Source: Acidobacteriota bacterium (GTDB lineage: Bacteria > Acidobacteriota > Aminicenantia > Aminicenantales > Saccharicenantaceae). From it: a DNA stretch of 55,000 nucleotides. Below are positions 35,965 to 44,622 of the stretch, piece after piece. The notes under the pieces were generated by a model, which did no database searches, was not told the origin of the DNA, and worked only from the letters and a program-made list of their open reading frames with translations. The first letter of the stretch is position 1, and each line of letters opens with the position of its first letter. The stretch covers positions 1 through 55,000 of the forward strand of contig JAWSUF010000008.1 in the NCBI GenBank assembly GCA_033549365.1, in the 5' to 3' direction. Position numbers and translations under genes: made by a program.

Positions 35965-37235
35965 TCAGGTTCCTGATTAAAGGGCTCATCCGCGACAGAA
36001 GCCGCAGCCTCCTGCCGGTCATCGTGGTGACCGCCGGAGTCATGTTGACGGTGGCGATGCATGCCTATATCAAAGGCTTCATGGGGGATTCCATCGAGTT
36101 GAACGCCAAGTTCTCCTACGGTCACGTGAAGGTCATGACCCGGGCTTACGCCGAGGAGGCCGACCTGATCCCCAACGACCTGGCCCTGGTCGGAACGGCC
36201 GCCCTGAAGGAAGAGCTTGCGGAAAAATTCCCGGGCATGGTTTGGGCTCCGCGCATTCGGTTCGCCGGGCTGGTCGACGTGCCCGACGAACAGGGGGAAA
36301 CCCGAGCCCAGGGGCCGGCCATGGGACTCGGCCTGGACCTTCTGTCGGGAGATTCCCGTGAAATCGAGCGGCTCGATCTCGGGCGCGCCGTCGTCAGGGG
36401 AAGTCTGCCGGAGGTTCGGGGTCAGGCGCTCCTGAGTGAGGTTTTTTCCCGGAGACTGAACATTGAGCCCGGTGATTCCTTCACCCTCATTGCATCCGAC
36501 ATGGGCGGCGGCTTGGCGATGCGTAATTTCGAGGTTGCCGGAACGCTGTCGTTCGGTGTCGAGATCATGGACCGGGGAACGATCATTCTGGACATCGAGG
36601 ATGCCCGGCTGGCCCTGAACATGGCCGACGCCGCCGGCGAAATCCTCGGGTTTCTTCCCGGAAGTTTTTACGATGATGCCGAAGCCCGAAAGACGGCGGA
36701 TGTATTCAATGCGGCTTATGCCGGGGATTCCGACGAATTCGCGCCGGTGATGAAGTCCTTGAGCGGCCAGGGCACTTTGGGAACCTACGTTCAATTCGCC
36801 GACGTCTGGGCGAACTATATCTCGCTGGTGTTCGTCGGAGTCATGGGTCTCGTCTTGTGGAACGCCGGTCTCCTGGGCGGGCTGCGCAGGTACGGCGAGG
36901 TGGGCGTCCGCCTGGCCATGGGAGAGGAAAAGGGACACGTTTACGGCGCCATGATCGTCGAGTCCGTCTTCATCGGGATCGCCGGCTCTGTGATCGGAAC
37001 GGCCCTGGGGCTTTTCATCGCGGGCGTCATCCAGAAATACGGCATCAACATCGAGGGGCTGATGGAAGGGGCATCCCTGATGTTCCCCACCGTCATCCGC
37101 ACCCGCATTACGCCGGTGTCCTATTATATCGGCTTCATTCCCGGGTTGGCCGCAACCGTGATCGGGACGGCGCTTTCGGGCATCGGAATCTTCAAGAGGC
37201 AGACGGCGCGGCTCTTCAAGGAGCTGGAGACGTGA
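35961..37235 (+). CDS. FtsX-like ABC permease, subunit 2
   Basis: A 424-residue permease starting MIRFLIKGLIRDRSRSLLPV; its ATG overlaps the previous stop as ATGA. The layout is the same as subunit 1: first helix, a periplasmic domain of about 250 residues and three FtsX helices (GVMGLVLWNAGLLGGLRRYG, then MIVESVFIGIAGSVIGTALG). Two different FtsX permeases with one ATPase is the LolCDE arrangement. The substrate is probably a lipid or lipoprotein, because a LolA-like gene follows after 11 bases. Confidence 0.92.
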   Translation: MIRFLIKGLIRDRSRSLLPVIVVTAGVMLTVAMHAYIKGFMGDSIELNAKFSYGHVKVMTRAYAEEADLIPNDLALVGTAALKEELAEKFPGMVWAPRIRFAGLVDVPDEQGETRAQGPAMGLGLDLLSGDSREIERLDLGRAVVRGSLPEVRGQALLSEVFSRRLNIEPGDSFTLIASDMGGGLAMRNFEVAGTLSFGVEIMDRGTIILDIEDARLALNMADAAGEILGFLPGSFYDDAEARKTADVFNAAYAGDSDEFAPVMKSLSGQGTLGTYVQFADVWANYISLVFVGVMGLVLWNAGLLGGLRRYGEVGVRLAMGEEKGHVYGAMIVESVFIGIAGSVIGTALGLFIAGVIQKYGINIEGLMEGASLMFPTVIRTRITPVSYYIGFIPGLAATVIGTALSGIGIFKRQTARLFKELET

Positions 37236-37246
37236 CGGGTGGTGAC

Positions 37247-38002
37247 ATGAATAAGGTAAAAACATATCTTTTATTATTGGGGTTGACGGCGATGGCCGCC
37301 GCGGCGTTTGCCCAGGCGGGCGGAGGGCTTGACGCCGACGCCATCCTGGAGCGCGTCGACCGCAACATGTTTTCCGAGAACCGCATCGTGGAGTCGAGCA
37401 TGACCGTTCACGGGCGGCGGGGGAGCCGCACGATGACCATGCGCACTTATTCCGTGGGGGATCGGCAGTCGTTCACCGAGTATCTCTCGCCTCCCCGCGA
37501 GGCCGGAACCAAGATGCTGAAGCTGGAGGACCGGCTCTGGATCTACTCACCGTCCACCGATCGCATCATCCAGATCTCCGGCCATATGCTCCGCCAGTCC
37601 GTCATGGGCTCTGATCTTTCATACGAAGACATGATGGAGGACCGCAAGCTCACCGACGTCTATGACGCCGAACTTGTCGGAGAGGAAACCGTCGATGGCC
37701 GCGCGGCCCATGTGCTGCACCTCAAGGCCCGAGTCGCCGATGTCGCCTATGACGTGCGCCGGATCTGGATCGACGCCGAGCGCTATGCGCCTTTGCGGGA
37801 GGAGCTTTTCGCCAAGAGCGGACAATTGCTGAAACGCACGGAATTCTCCGAGGTCAAAAAGATCGAGGGGCGCTGGTTTCCGACCGTCGTGCTTTTCAAG
37901 GATATGCTGAAACAGGGCGACGGCACCGAGTTTCGGATGACCGACATCAAGTTCGACCAGGATATCCCGGATCATATTTTCAGCAAAGCCTCGCTGAGGT
38001 AA
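37247..38002 (+). CDS. outer-membrane lipoprotein-sorting protein (LolA-like)
   Basis: A 251-residue protein with a signal peptide (YLLLLGLTAMAAAAFAQAGG) and no lipobox, so it is soluble in the periplasm. The body matches the COG2834/LolA-like family: GSRTMTMRTYSVGDRQSFTE, PPREAGTKMLKLEDRLWIYS and DRIIQISGHMLRQSVMGSDL. These proteins form an open half-barrel that holds acyl chains. It is the last gene of the LolD-like operon. True LolA is shorter (about 180-205 residues), so this is probably a dedicated carrier for a special lipid or lipoprotein. Confidence 0.88.
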   Translation: MNKVKTYLLLLGLTAMAAAAFAQAGGGLDADAILERVDRNMFSENRIVESSMTVHGRRGSRTMTMRTYSVGDRQSFTEYLSPPREAGTKMLKLEDRLWIYSPSTDRIIQISGHMLRQSVMGSDLSYEDMMEDRKLTDVYDAELVGEETVDGRAAHVLHLKARVADVAYDVRRIWIDAERYAPLREELFAKSGQLLKRTEFSEVKKIEGRWFPTVVLFKDMLKQGDGTEFRMTDIKFDQDIPDHIFSKASLR

Positions 38003-38123
38003 CTTCCGGCAGCCAAAGCGGAGGGGTTCAGCGGGGGGTGTTGACATCGAGAGCCGGGTTTAATAAACTTAATCCCCGCAGGAAAAAAGAAGTTCAAAAA
38101 AATCGGGATCATCGGTTCACATC

Positions 38124-39530
38124 ATGAAACAGGCAGGAGTCGATTCTTTGAATGAGTATACCGGGGAGGCGTCTTTATCGCGGTCCCGGAAAAAGCTGAC
38201 CATCGATCTGCCTTTCCTCAAGGTCACAAGCGATCCCCTGGCCGTCTTTCTCATTCTGCTGGCCAGCGCTGGGATCATCTTCATGGCCGTCAAAATCGAA
38301 ATCTTTCAGTTTTGGGCCGAGTTCCTCCGGTCCACGACACTTCTCCGCCTGGCCACCTATCCTCTCATCGTTTCGGCCCTGATCATTTTTTCGGGAATCA
38401 TCTTCCGGACGATCATCTGGGTGCGTTATCGGCCCATGACCGCGGCGCCCGGCGAAAAGATCGACTGGCCCACGGTGTCCGTCATCATGCCGGCCCTCAA
38501 CGAGGAGAAACTCATCTCGCGATCCATCGATTCGATCTTCGAATCCGACTACCCGGCCGGCAAAATCGAAGTCGTCTGCATCAACGACGGCTCGACCGAC
38601 GGCACCCTGAGCCACATGCTGCGGGCCCGGGAGAAATACGGGAAGCGGTTGACCGTCATTGATTTCAAAAAGAATCTCGGCAAGCGCAAGGCCTTTTATT
38701 CCGGTCTCAAGAAGTCAACGGGCGGGATCGTGCTCACCATGGATACGGACAGCAAGATCGGCCGGAGCGCTCTCCGCAACATCGTTCTGCCTCTCATCCG
38801 AGAGCCCGAGACCGGCTGCGTGGCCGGGCGGGTGGCCGTGCTCAACGAAAAGGAAAATCTTCTGACCCGGATGCTGGCCATCCGCTATGCGATCTCCTTC
38901 GATTTCGGGCGTGCCTATCAGAGCGTCTACGGCGCCGTCTTCTGCTGTCCCGGAGCGCTCACGGCCTACCGCCGGACGCTCCTCATGTCCTTTATCCACG
39001 AGTGGCTCAATCAGCGCTTCCTCAATGCCCCCTGCCGCCACGGCGAAGACCGGGCCCTGACGACGCTGGTCCTGAGGTCCGGCCATATGGTTCGCTATCA
39101 GTCGAACGCCCTGGTCTATACCCGGGTTCCGACCCGGGTCGGCGAAATGAACCGGATGTATCTGCGCTGGACGAGAAGCTACCTCCGGGAATCCGTGGTT
39201 TTCGCCCGCTTCATGTTCCTTCCTTACCGGAAAAAGAACCGCGTTCTGCCTGTTCTCGACTTCATCTTTCTCAATATTCTCCATCCCTTCCATCTTTTCT
39301 CGCTGGCGCTCATTGTCTATTCGTTCTATATCAGCCCTCTGTTCATCGTCCGGCATATGGCCTTCCTGGTCGTCGCCGCCTTCCTCCTGTCGCTCTATTA
39401 CCTGAGGACGCAGAGGAGCGTCGCCTTTCTTTACGGGATTCCCTATGCCCTGATGACGGCTTTCATGCTGTGGTGGATCGTCCCGGTGGCCGCGCTGACC
39501 ATCCGGGATCAATCCTGGATGACCCGCTGA
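38124..39530 (+). CDS. membrane glycosyltransferase family 2
   Basis: A 468-residue protein with two N-terminal helices (residues about 32-55 and 72-95). The GT2 catalytic domain follows (about 112-340) and then three C-terminal helices. Motifs are VSVIMPALNEEKLI, VVCINDGSTDGT (nucleotide-sugar Asp), LTMDTDSKIG (the DxD site), HGEDRALTT (the base-providing ED) and LRWTRSYLRES (the R-x-x-RW type site, here in LRW). This is the layout of hyaluronan or chitin/cellulose-type synthases, which polymerise and export a chain, or of undecaprenyl glycosyltransferases. A TTGACA at 38041 could be its promoter. Confidence 0.9.
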   Translation: MKQAGVDSLNEYTGEASLSRSRKKLTIDLPFLKVTSDPLAVFLILLASAGIIFMAVKIEIFQFWAEFLRSTTLLRLATYPLIVSALIIFSGIIFRTIIWVRYRPMTAAPGEKIDWPTVSVIMPALNEEKLISRSIDSIFESDYPAGKIEVVCINDGSTDGTLSHMLRAREKYGKRLTVIDFKKNLGKRKAFYSGLKKSTGGIVLTMDTDSKIGRSALRNIVLPLIREPETGCVAGRVAVLNEKENLLTRMLAIRYAISFDFGRAYQSVYGAVFCCPGALTAYRRTLLMSFIHEWLNQRFLNAPCRHGEDRALTTLVLRSGHMVRYQSNALVYTRVPTRVGEMNRMYLRWTRSYLRESVVFARFMFLPYRKKNRVLPVLDFIFLNILHPFHLFSLALIVYSFYISPLFIVRHMAFLVVAAFLLSLYYLRTQRSVAFLYGIPYALMTAFMLWWIVPVAALTIRDQSWMTR

Positions 39531-39543
39531 CGCCGCGCCGCCT

Positions 39544-40536
39544 TCAAACGCCGTAAAACGTCTCCATCACCCGCAAGCGGTCGGACTCCGTCCGGACGGC
39601 GATCACGGCATCCCGAAGCCGGACCGAATCGGGATGGAGCCGGGAATAGCGGATGCCGAGATTGCGGATGCGGCGCAGAGCGAACTCCGGGCCGTAGTGG
39701 TCGATCAGAAGGGCATAATGGCGCTCGATGAGGGTGCGCTGTTCGGTGAGGGAGGGCGTGTGGGGCTCAAACCCGGCCGCAAGGTCCCGGGCCTGGCGGA
39801 AGATCCAGGGATTGCCAATCGAACCACGGGCGCAGGCGACGCCGTCGACACCTGTTTGCCGGATCATGTCCAGGGCGTCGGCCGCCGTATGGACGTCTCC
39901 CGAGCCGATCACAGTGCCGTCGGGAAATGCGCTTTTGACACGGGCCAGAAAGCTCCAGTCGGCCCGGCCGCGATACTTGGCTTCGACCGACCGGGCGTGA
40001 ACACAGACGGCCGCGACGCCGGCGTCGAAGGCACCCCGGGCGATTGTCCAGAAGGCGGAGGACTCGGTGTCGTCCTCGAGGAAGGAACGGCGCAGCTTGA
40101 CCGTCACGGGGTTTTTCGGGACGGCCCGAACGACCTCGCGGATGACGGCCAAGGCCTGCTCCGGGCGGTTCATGAAGGCACCGCCGCGACCCCGGCCCGT
40201 CACCTTGCGCACGGGGCAGGCGAAGTTGAGGTCGACGACGTCGAACCCGGTGTCGGTTACAACGGCCGCCGCGGCGGCCATGACTTCGGGATCGATGCCC
40301 ATGAGTTGTGCGGCGACGGGCCGGTCGCCGGCATCCGTCATCAGGTTTCTGCGGCGCAGTTTGCCGTCGGCGATGAGGAAGCGGTCGAGGAGGGCCTCGG
40401 TCGCGGCGTAGGGTGCGGAACAGGATCGACAGATCGTCCGATAGGCGAGATCGCTGTATCCGGCCAAAGATGCCAGGATGACGGGGAAGTCGATCAGAAT
40501 CCGGCCGATGCGGAGAGGTCTCAGAGGGACGTTCAT
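39544..40536 (-). CDS. dusB: tRNA-dihydrouridine synthase
   Basis: A 330-residue FMN enzyme that reduces uridine in the tRNA D-loop. LASLAGYSDLAYRTICRS is the first strand motif, AAQLMGIDPEVM and DLNFACPVRKVTGRGRGGA hold the catalytic Cys107, and VCVHARSVEAKYRGRADWSF and IGSGDVHTAADAL are the FMN-binding loops. Its length fits the DusB group. It starts 4 bases inside the end of the TPR-CHAT gene, so the two are cotranscribed. The functional reason for that pairing is unclear. Confidence 0.92.
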   Translation of the reverse strand: MNVPLRPLRIGRILIDFPVILASLAGYSDLAYRTICRSCSAPYAATEALLDRFLIADGKLRRRNLMTDAGDRPVAAQLMGIDPEVMAAAAAVVTDTGFDVVDLNFACPVRKVTGRGRGGAFMNRPEQALAVIREVVRAVPKNPVTVKLRRSFLEDDTESSAFWTIARGAFDAGVAAVCVHARSVEAKYRGRADWSFLARVKSAFPDGTVIGSGDVHTAADALDMIRQTGVDGVACARGSIGNPWIFRQARDLAAGFEPHTPSLTEQRTLIERHYALLIDHYGPEFALRRIRNLGIRYSRLHPDSVRLRDAVIAVRTESDRLRVMETFYGV

Positions 40537-43500
40537 GTGTGGGGGGCGGAGGGGCGATGCGGTACGGTCCGGAGTGTGTGCCGTCGGGCGCGTTTTCCCA
40601 GGACGACGAGTGCAATAACGCCTGCGAGAAGAGAAACCAGGATGACGGCGGAGAGGCGCCAGGGGTTTGCAAAAGGCGTGGTGTCGGATTTGCCGGTGAG
40701 GATGAATCCCGCCCAGTAGTAGGGATGATTGGCGGTCTCGGACCGGATCATCTCCAGTTTGGCCGTTCTCAAGGCACCGGCCAGGGTGCGCGACGACCGG
40801 AGGTGGAGGTAAAAACGCTCCATGAGCAGAGAGGTCGCTTCGTCGTTGACCGCCCAGAGACTCATGACCACGGAAGATGCGCCGGAATAGAAAAAGGCCC
40901 GGGCCAGTCCCTCGATGCCTTCGCCCCGGATGAATCGGCCCAGACCGGTCTTGCAGGCCGAAAGAACGACCAGCTCGGCGTTCATTCTCAGGTTGAAGAT
41001 CTCCCGCATTTGAAGAAATCCGTCTTCAGAGGCGTCGTCGTTGATGGTCAGAATGATGGAGGAGCGGCCCGGCTTCTTGTCGTCGATGACGCCGTGGGCG
41101 GCGAAATGGATGATCCGGTATTCGGAGAGGGGGGCGGATTTGACGGCGCTTTCCGTGGCGTCCGGGCCCAGGACGGTGTCCGTTCGGTCCGGCCTGAACA
41201 GGGCCGAAATCCGCTCCGTTTCCCGGCGGCTGTAGCGCAGGCGGGCGAAGGAGGAAGGGAAGGGCAGGATGGCTCTGGCGTCATCGAGGATATCGGAGTC
41301 TTCGACTTCGGAGTTTTCCCCGTAATCCGGGTCGCCGACGGCCAGGAGGTCCTTGTTGAAGCGGCTGTTCGCCCGCCGGCGTTCCCGAATTTGGTGGAGG
41401 ACGGAGAGAGACGGAACGTAGGAAACGGCGGCTTTTTCGATCAGCCAGGCCTCTGGATTGTCGCCCGTCCGCAGGGTTTCGAAGGGCAGGAGGTGAAGCA
41501 CATCGTCAGGGACGACGACGATGTTCGCGACTCCGGCCGGGAGACCGGGTTCGACAAGCTCCCGGTACAATCGGGCGCCGGCTGAAAAATCCCGGTTATC
41601 CCTGTCGGAAACGGCTTTCCGATGCTCAAAGACGAGATTCTGGAGGACCTGGCGTGACGGCAGGGGATAGATTTTCAGGGAGGACGGGCCGAGGGCGAAG
41701 GCCCAGGATTCCTCCCGCCCGATGGAAAAGGACAGGTAGACGGTGTTCCGGCGAGGCAGAAATCTTCGGGCCTCCTTGATCGTCAGGGTCTTGGGATACT
41801 TGAGGTCGGCATAGGCCGGGTTTTGCTCCCGAATTTCCCGCATTAAGGCCTTGAGATCGTCCTCGAGTTCATCCAGGCGGTTGATGAGCTGTTGGCTGTG
41901 CTCCCAGGATAGTTCAGGTGCCAACATCGCCGTGTAGACGGCTGAGATCTCCCGGGCCAGCTCCTTCTCGCGGTTGGCCTGCTGAATGCTGGGCCCGTGG
42001 CTGAGGGTCACGTCGGAGACTTCCAGGCTGTCGAGAAAAGCCCGTGCTTTTGCCCTTTCCAGGATCTGGAAAGCTTCGCCGGCGTGGGTTCCGTTCGGAT
42101 GGGTGTTGTGAAGGCGGGCCAGCAGGGCGATGAGGCGGTGATAGGCGTCGAGTCTCTTGTCCGTGCCGATGAACCCGGCTTTATGTTCCTCGATGTTGAT
42201 AGACGAGCGGATATCCTCGATGACGGCGATTGAGCGGCGGTAGTTTTCGGCGGCCTCCTCGAATTTGTCTTGTCCGGCCAGAGCGTTGCCCAGCTCAAGG
42301 TAAGCCTCCCAGAGGATTTTCCCGGACTGAAATTCGAGAGCGATGTCGATGGCCTTCTGGTAGAAGCGCGTGGACTCCTCCAGGCGACCGAGGTGATAGT
42401 GAACGATGCCCAGGTTGGTGTGGATTGTCCCCAGATTCTCCCTATCCCGGAGCTCTTCGGCAATGGCCAGAGCCTCGAGAAGGCGGGCTTTGGCCTCGCC
42501 GAATTTCTTCAGGTCGGAGAGCACTGTCGCGATATTGTTGAGGAGAATGGTTTCCTGGATTTGGGATCCGGAAGCCCTGGCGAAGTCCAGCCCCTTCGCG
42601 AAGTAAGCCAGCGCTTTATCGGAATCGTCGGGGTTTTCGGTCCATTGCGAGAGCCGCCTGTATATGGTTCCGATATTGCTGTATTCGATGGCCAGGTTGC
42701 CGGTATTGCCCAGGGCGATCTCCAGTTCCAGGGACCGCGTCGCGTAATCGATGGCCCTGTCGAAATAGCCCAATTCGATGTATATCATGCTGATGTTGTG
42801 AAGGCCGTCGGCTTCGGTCCGCATGTTCGATGTATCCTGGGCCAGGCGAAGCGACTCTTCGTAGGCGGCCAGCGCTTGTTCGTATTCGTCGATCTTCCAG
42901 AAATAGAGACCGATGTTGTTGAGGCATCGGCTGATCTCCAGGTTGTGATTGAGCGCCCTGGCGACGGCGAGAGCCCGTTGGTTCAAATCATGGAATTCGG
43001 GATATCGGCTTTCGGCCCAGGACACCATGCCGAGCTGCCGGAGAAACTTGACCTGGAATTCGGGGAAATTCAGGGCTTCGGCCATGCGAATGCCTTCCTT
43101 GAAACCTGTCCGGGCCGCAGCCAAATCATCCCGGTTGTAATCGGTTCGGGCTTGCTGGTAAGTCCGGACTGTCATCAGGGCGTCGCGGGATATCTCGAAG
43201 GCATCGGATCGCATGGAATCCGCCGCCGCTTCAAAGGCCGCCTGAAAGAGCGTCTCGGAGTCATCGATTTGGCCGATGTTCCAGTAGAGAAAACCAAGAG
43301 AGAAGCGGGCGCTCCAGGCGACATCCTTATTCCCGGGGCGGCGGGCGAGCTCAATGACTTCTTTGAAGGCGGAAATGGCCTCCTGATAGAAACCCCCGGA
43401 TTTCATGGATTCCGCATGTTGAACCCGGGAGAGAAGGCCGGAGTCGGAATTATCCGGCCGCGGCGCGGCGGCCACGGCAGTGAACGGAAACAACCAGGCC

Positions 43501-43544
43501 AGGTAAATGAGAACAGCCGCTTGTTGAAAACGTGGTTTCGGCAT
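40533..43544 (-). CDS. membrane-anchored TPR-CHAT protein (caspase-like peptidase)
   Basis: The protein is 1003 residues from ATG 43544. A signal or anchor segment (QQAAVLIYLAWLFPFTAVAA) is followed by about ten TPR units (residues 60-470), for example CLNNIGLYFWKIDEYEQALA and LLNNIATVLSDLKKFGEAKA. A coiled region and a C-terminal CHAT domain follow. The caspase dyad is present: His817 in IIHFAAHGVID and Cys864 in VVLSACKTGLG. A closing membrane helix (about 962-982, AVILVSLLAGVIALVVLG) and basic tail follow. The CHAT domain would lie outside the cytoplasm if the signal is cleaved. The promoter overlaps an in-frame GTG at 43583, which is rejected as the start. Confidence 0.9.
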   Translation of the reverse strand: MPKPRFQQAAVLIYLAWLFPFTAVAAAPRPDNSDSGLLSRVQHAESMKSGGFYQEAISAFKEVIELARRPGNKDVAWSARFSLGFLYWNIGQIDDSETLFQAAFEAAADSMRSDAFEISRDALMTVRTYQQARTDYNRDDLAAARTGFKEGIRMAEALNFPEFQVKFLRQLGMVSWAESRYPEFHDLNQRALAVARALNHNLEISRCLNNIGLYFWKIDEYEQALAAYEESLRLAQDTSNMRTEADGLHNISMIYIELGYFDRAIDYATRSLELEIALGNTGNLAIEYSNIGTIYRRLSQWTENPDDSDKALAYFAKGLDFARASGSQIQETILLNNIATVLSDLKKFGEAKARLLEALAIAEELRDRENLGTIHTNLGIVHYHLGRLEESTRFYQKAIDIALEFQSGKILWEAYLELGNALAGQDKFEEAAENYRRSIAVIEDIRSSINIEEHKAGFIGTDKRLDAYHRLIALLARLHNTHPNGTHAGEAFQILERAKARAFLDSLEVSDVTLSHGPSIQQANREKELAREISAVYTAMLAPELSWEHSQQLINRLDELEDDLKALMREIREQNPAYADLKYPKTLTIKEARRFLPRRNTVYLSFSIGREESWAFALGPSSLKIYPLPSRQVLQNLVFEHRKAVSDRDNRDFSAGARLYRELVEPGLPAGVANIVVVPDDVLHLLPFETLRTGDNPEAWLIEKAAVSYVPSLSVLHQIRERRRANSRFNKDLLAVGDPDYGENSEVEDSDILDDARAILPFPSSFARLRYSRRETERISALFRPDRTDTVLGPDATESAVKSAPLSEYRIIHFAAHGVIDDKKPGRSSIILTINDDASEDGFLQMREIFNLRMNAELVVLSACKTGLGRFIRGEGIEGLARAFFYSGASSVVMSLWAVNDEATSLLMERFYLHLRSSRTLAGALRTAKLEMIRSETANHPYYWAGFILTGKSDTTPFANPWRLSAVILVSLLAGVIALVVLGKRARRHTLRTVPHRPSAPHT

Positions 43545-43549
43545 TTTAT

Positions 43550-43572
43550 ACAGGTCTAAAGCCTGTATTATA
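43550..43572 (-). promoter_or_regulatory. -10 and dyad upstream of the TPR-CHAT gene
   Basis: A perfect TATAAT on the minus strand (43572-43567) is followed directly by the 17-bp dyad ACAGGCTTTAGACCTGT (43566-43550). Its outer arms, ACAGG and CCTGT, are perfect. The ATG is 6 bases further. The dyad would cover the transcription start and could be an operator. The -35 is weak. Confidence 0.45.
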
Positions 43573-43688
43573 ACGCATGACACACAGAAAGTATGCGGGA
43601 TCTGTGAATTTTAGAAACCGATGGCTGTGGAAATCCAGCCTTCGGTTTGGTTTGAAACGGCCTGTAAGTGATGTCTGGAAATTCGGGA

Positions 43689-43976
43689 TCAATCCTCTCC
43701 GCTCGGTTTGCCGGGTCTGATTTCGCCGGTCGGCTTGACGATGGCTCCCTTTCCGAAATTGTCGGAAGGCGCCTGGGTTTTATCCGGGTTGATGTCGAAG
43801 ATCGGGATCAGGCCCGGAAAAATCGAAGCCAGCATCATGAACGGCTTCTGAAGGAATGACCGGGCATCGATCTTGGCGGCTTTCTTGTCCGCGGCGAGAA
43901 GCCCGGGAACCGACAGCCCGATGAACGCCAGACAGACGAAAAGGGCCACGGCTTTGACGATGGTTTTGTTCCTCAT
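43689..43976 (-). CDS. small secreted protein, function unknown
   Basis: A 95-residue product from ATG 43976, preceded by AAGGAGG. A signal peptide (MRNKTIVKAVALFVCLAFIG to about residue 29, LLAADKK) is followed by a short mature part, with FMMLASIFPGLIPIFDINPD and a polar Gly/Pro/Lys end. No family is recognised. The length and good ribosome site support a real gene. Confidence 0.6.
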   Translation of the reverse strand: MRNKTIVKAVALFVCLAFIGLSVPGLLAADKKAAKIDARSFLQKPFMMLASIFPGLIPIFDINPDKTQAPSDNFGKGAIVKPTGEIRPGKPSGED

Positions 43977-44096
43977 GACGGCCTCCTTAAAGGACTTGAA
44001 ATCGCCCCGGACAGAGACCTCCACAGAAACAGAATCTCATCCAAGGCATTGACTGCAATTTATGCCACACTTGTTTTAATGTCAAGCGTTCCCGGG

Positions 44097-44498
44097 CTAA
44101 ATAAAAAAGTAGCCGGTCTCGAATTCGGCGGTCGTGCGGCTGTCCGATCCATGAACGGCGTTTCTCTCGATGGAAAACCCGAATTCCCGACGCAGGGTTC
44201 CCGGCTCCGCAAGGGCCGGATCGGTCGCCCCCATGATCTTCCGCCAGTCGGCGATGGCATTCTCTTTTTCCAGCAGGAGGACGACGACGTCCCCGGAGGA
44301 CATGAAGTCCGTTACGCTTCCGAAAAACGGCTTGTCCTTGTGGACGGCATAGAACTCTTCGGCTTCCTCTTTGGTCAGGCGGACGAGTCTCATGCCGGCA
44401 ATCCGGAACCCTTCGTCCTCGATTCTCTGGAGAATCCGGCCGACCACCTTTTTCCTCACTGCGTCGGGCTTGATGATGCCCAGTGTTTTTTCCAGCAT
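44097..44498 (-). CDS. ndk: nucleoside diphosphate kinase
   Basis: A 133-residue enzyme, close to the usual 135-150, starting [20 protein letters not shown]. The start is at ATG 44498 because GAGGAGAC precedes it and the family begins here. The phospho-accepting His is in [10 protein letters not shown], the canonical NxxHGSDS motif. [20 protein letters not shown] and [19 protein letters not shown] are the other signatures. It balances nucleoside triphosphate pools. The far C-terminus ([11 protein letters not shown]) is short but complete. Confidence 0.95.
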   Translation of the reverse strand: MLEKTLGIIKPDAVRKKVVGRILQRIEDEGFRIAGMRLVRLTKEEAEEFYAVHKDKPFFGSVTDFMSSGDVVVLLLEKENAIADWRKIMGATDPALAEPGTLRREFGFSIERNAVHGSDSRTTAEFETGYFFI

Positions 44499-44569
44499 CT
44501 GTGTCTCCTCGCGTGTTTTCTCCGGTATACCCGATTCCCGGCGGCGAGTCAAATCGACGCCGGAAACAC

Positions 44570-44598
44570 TTGACATCGGAACCCGCCCCGAATATCAT
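44570..44598 (+). promoter_or_regulatory. promoter of the receiver-histidine kinase gene
   Basis: TTGACA (44570-44575), a 17-base spacer and TATCAT (44593-44598). It is divergent from ndk. The ATG candidates are 44614 and 44623. Confidence 0.6.
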
Positions 44599-44622
44599 AT
44601 GTTTCGGGTTGATATGGGAGTT

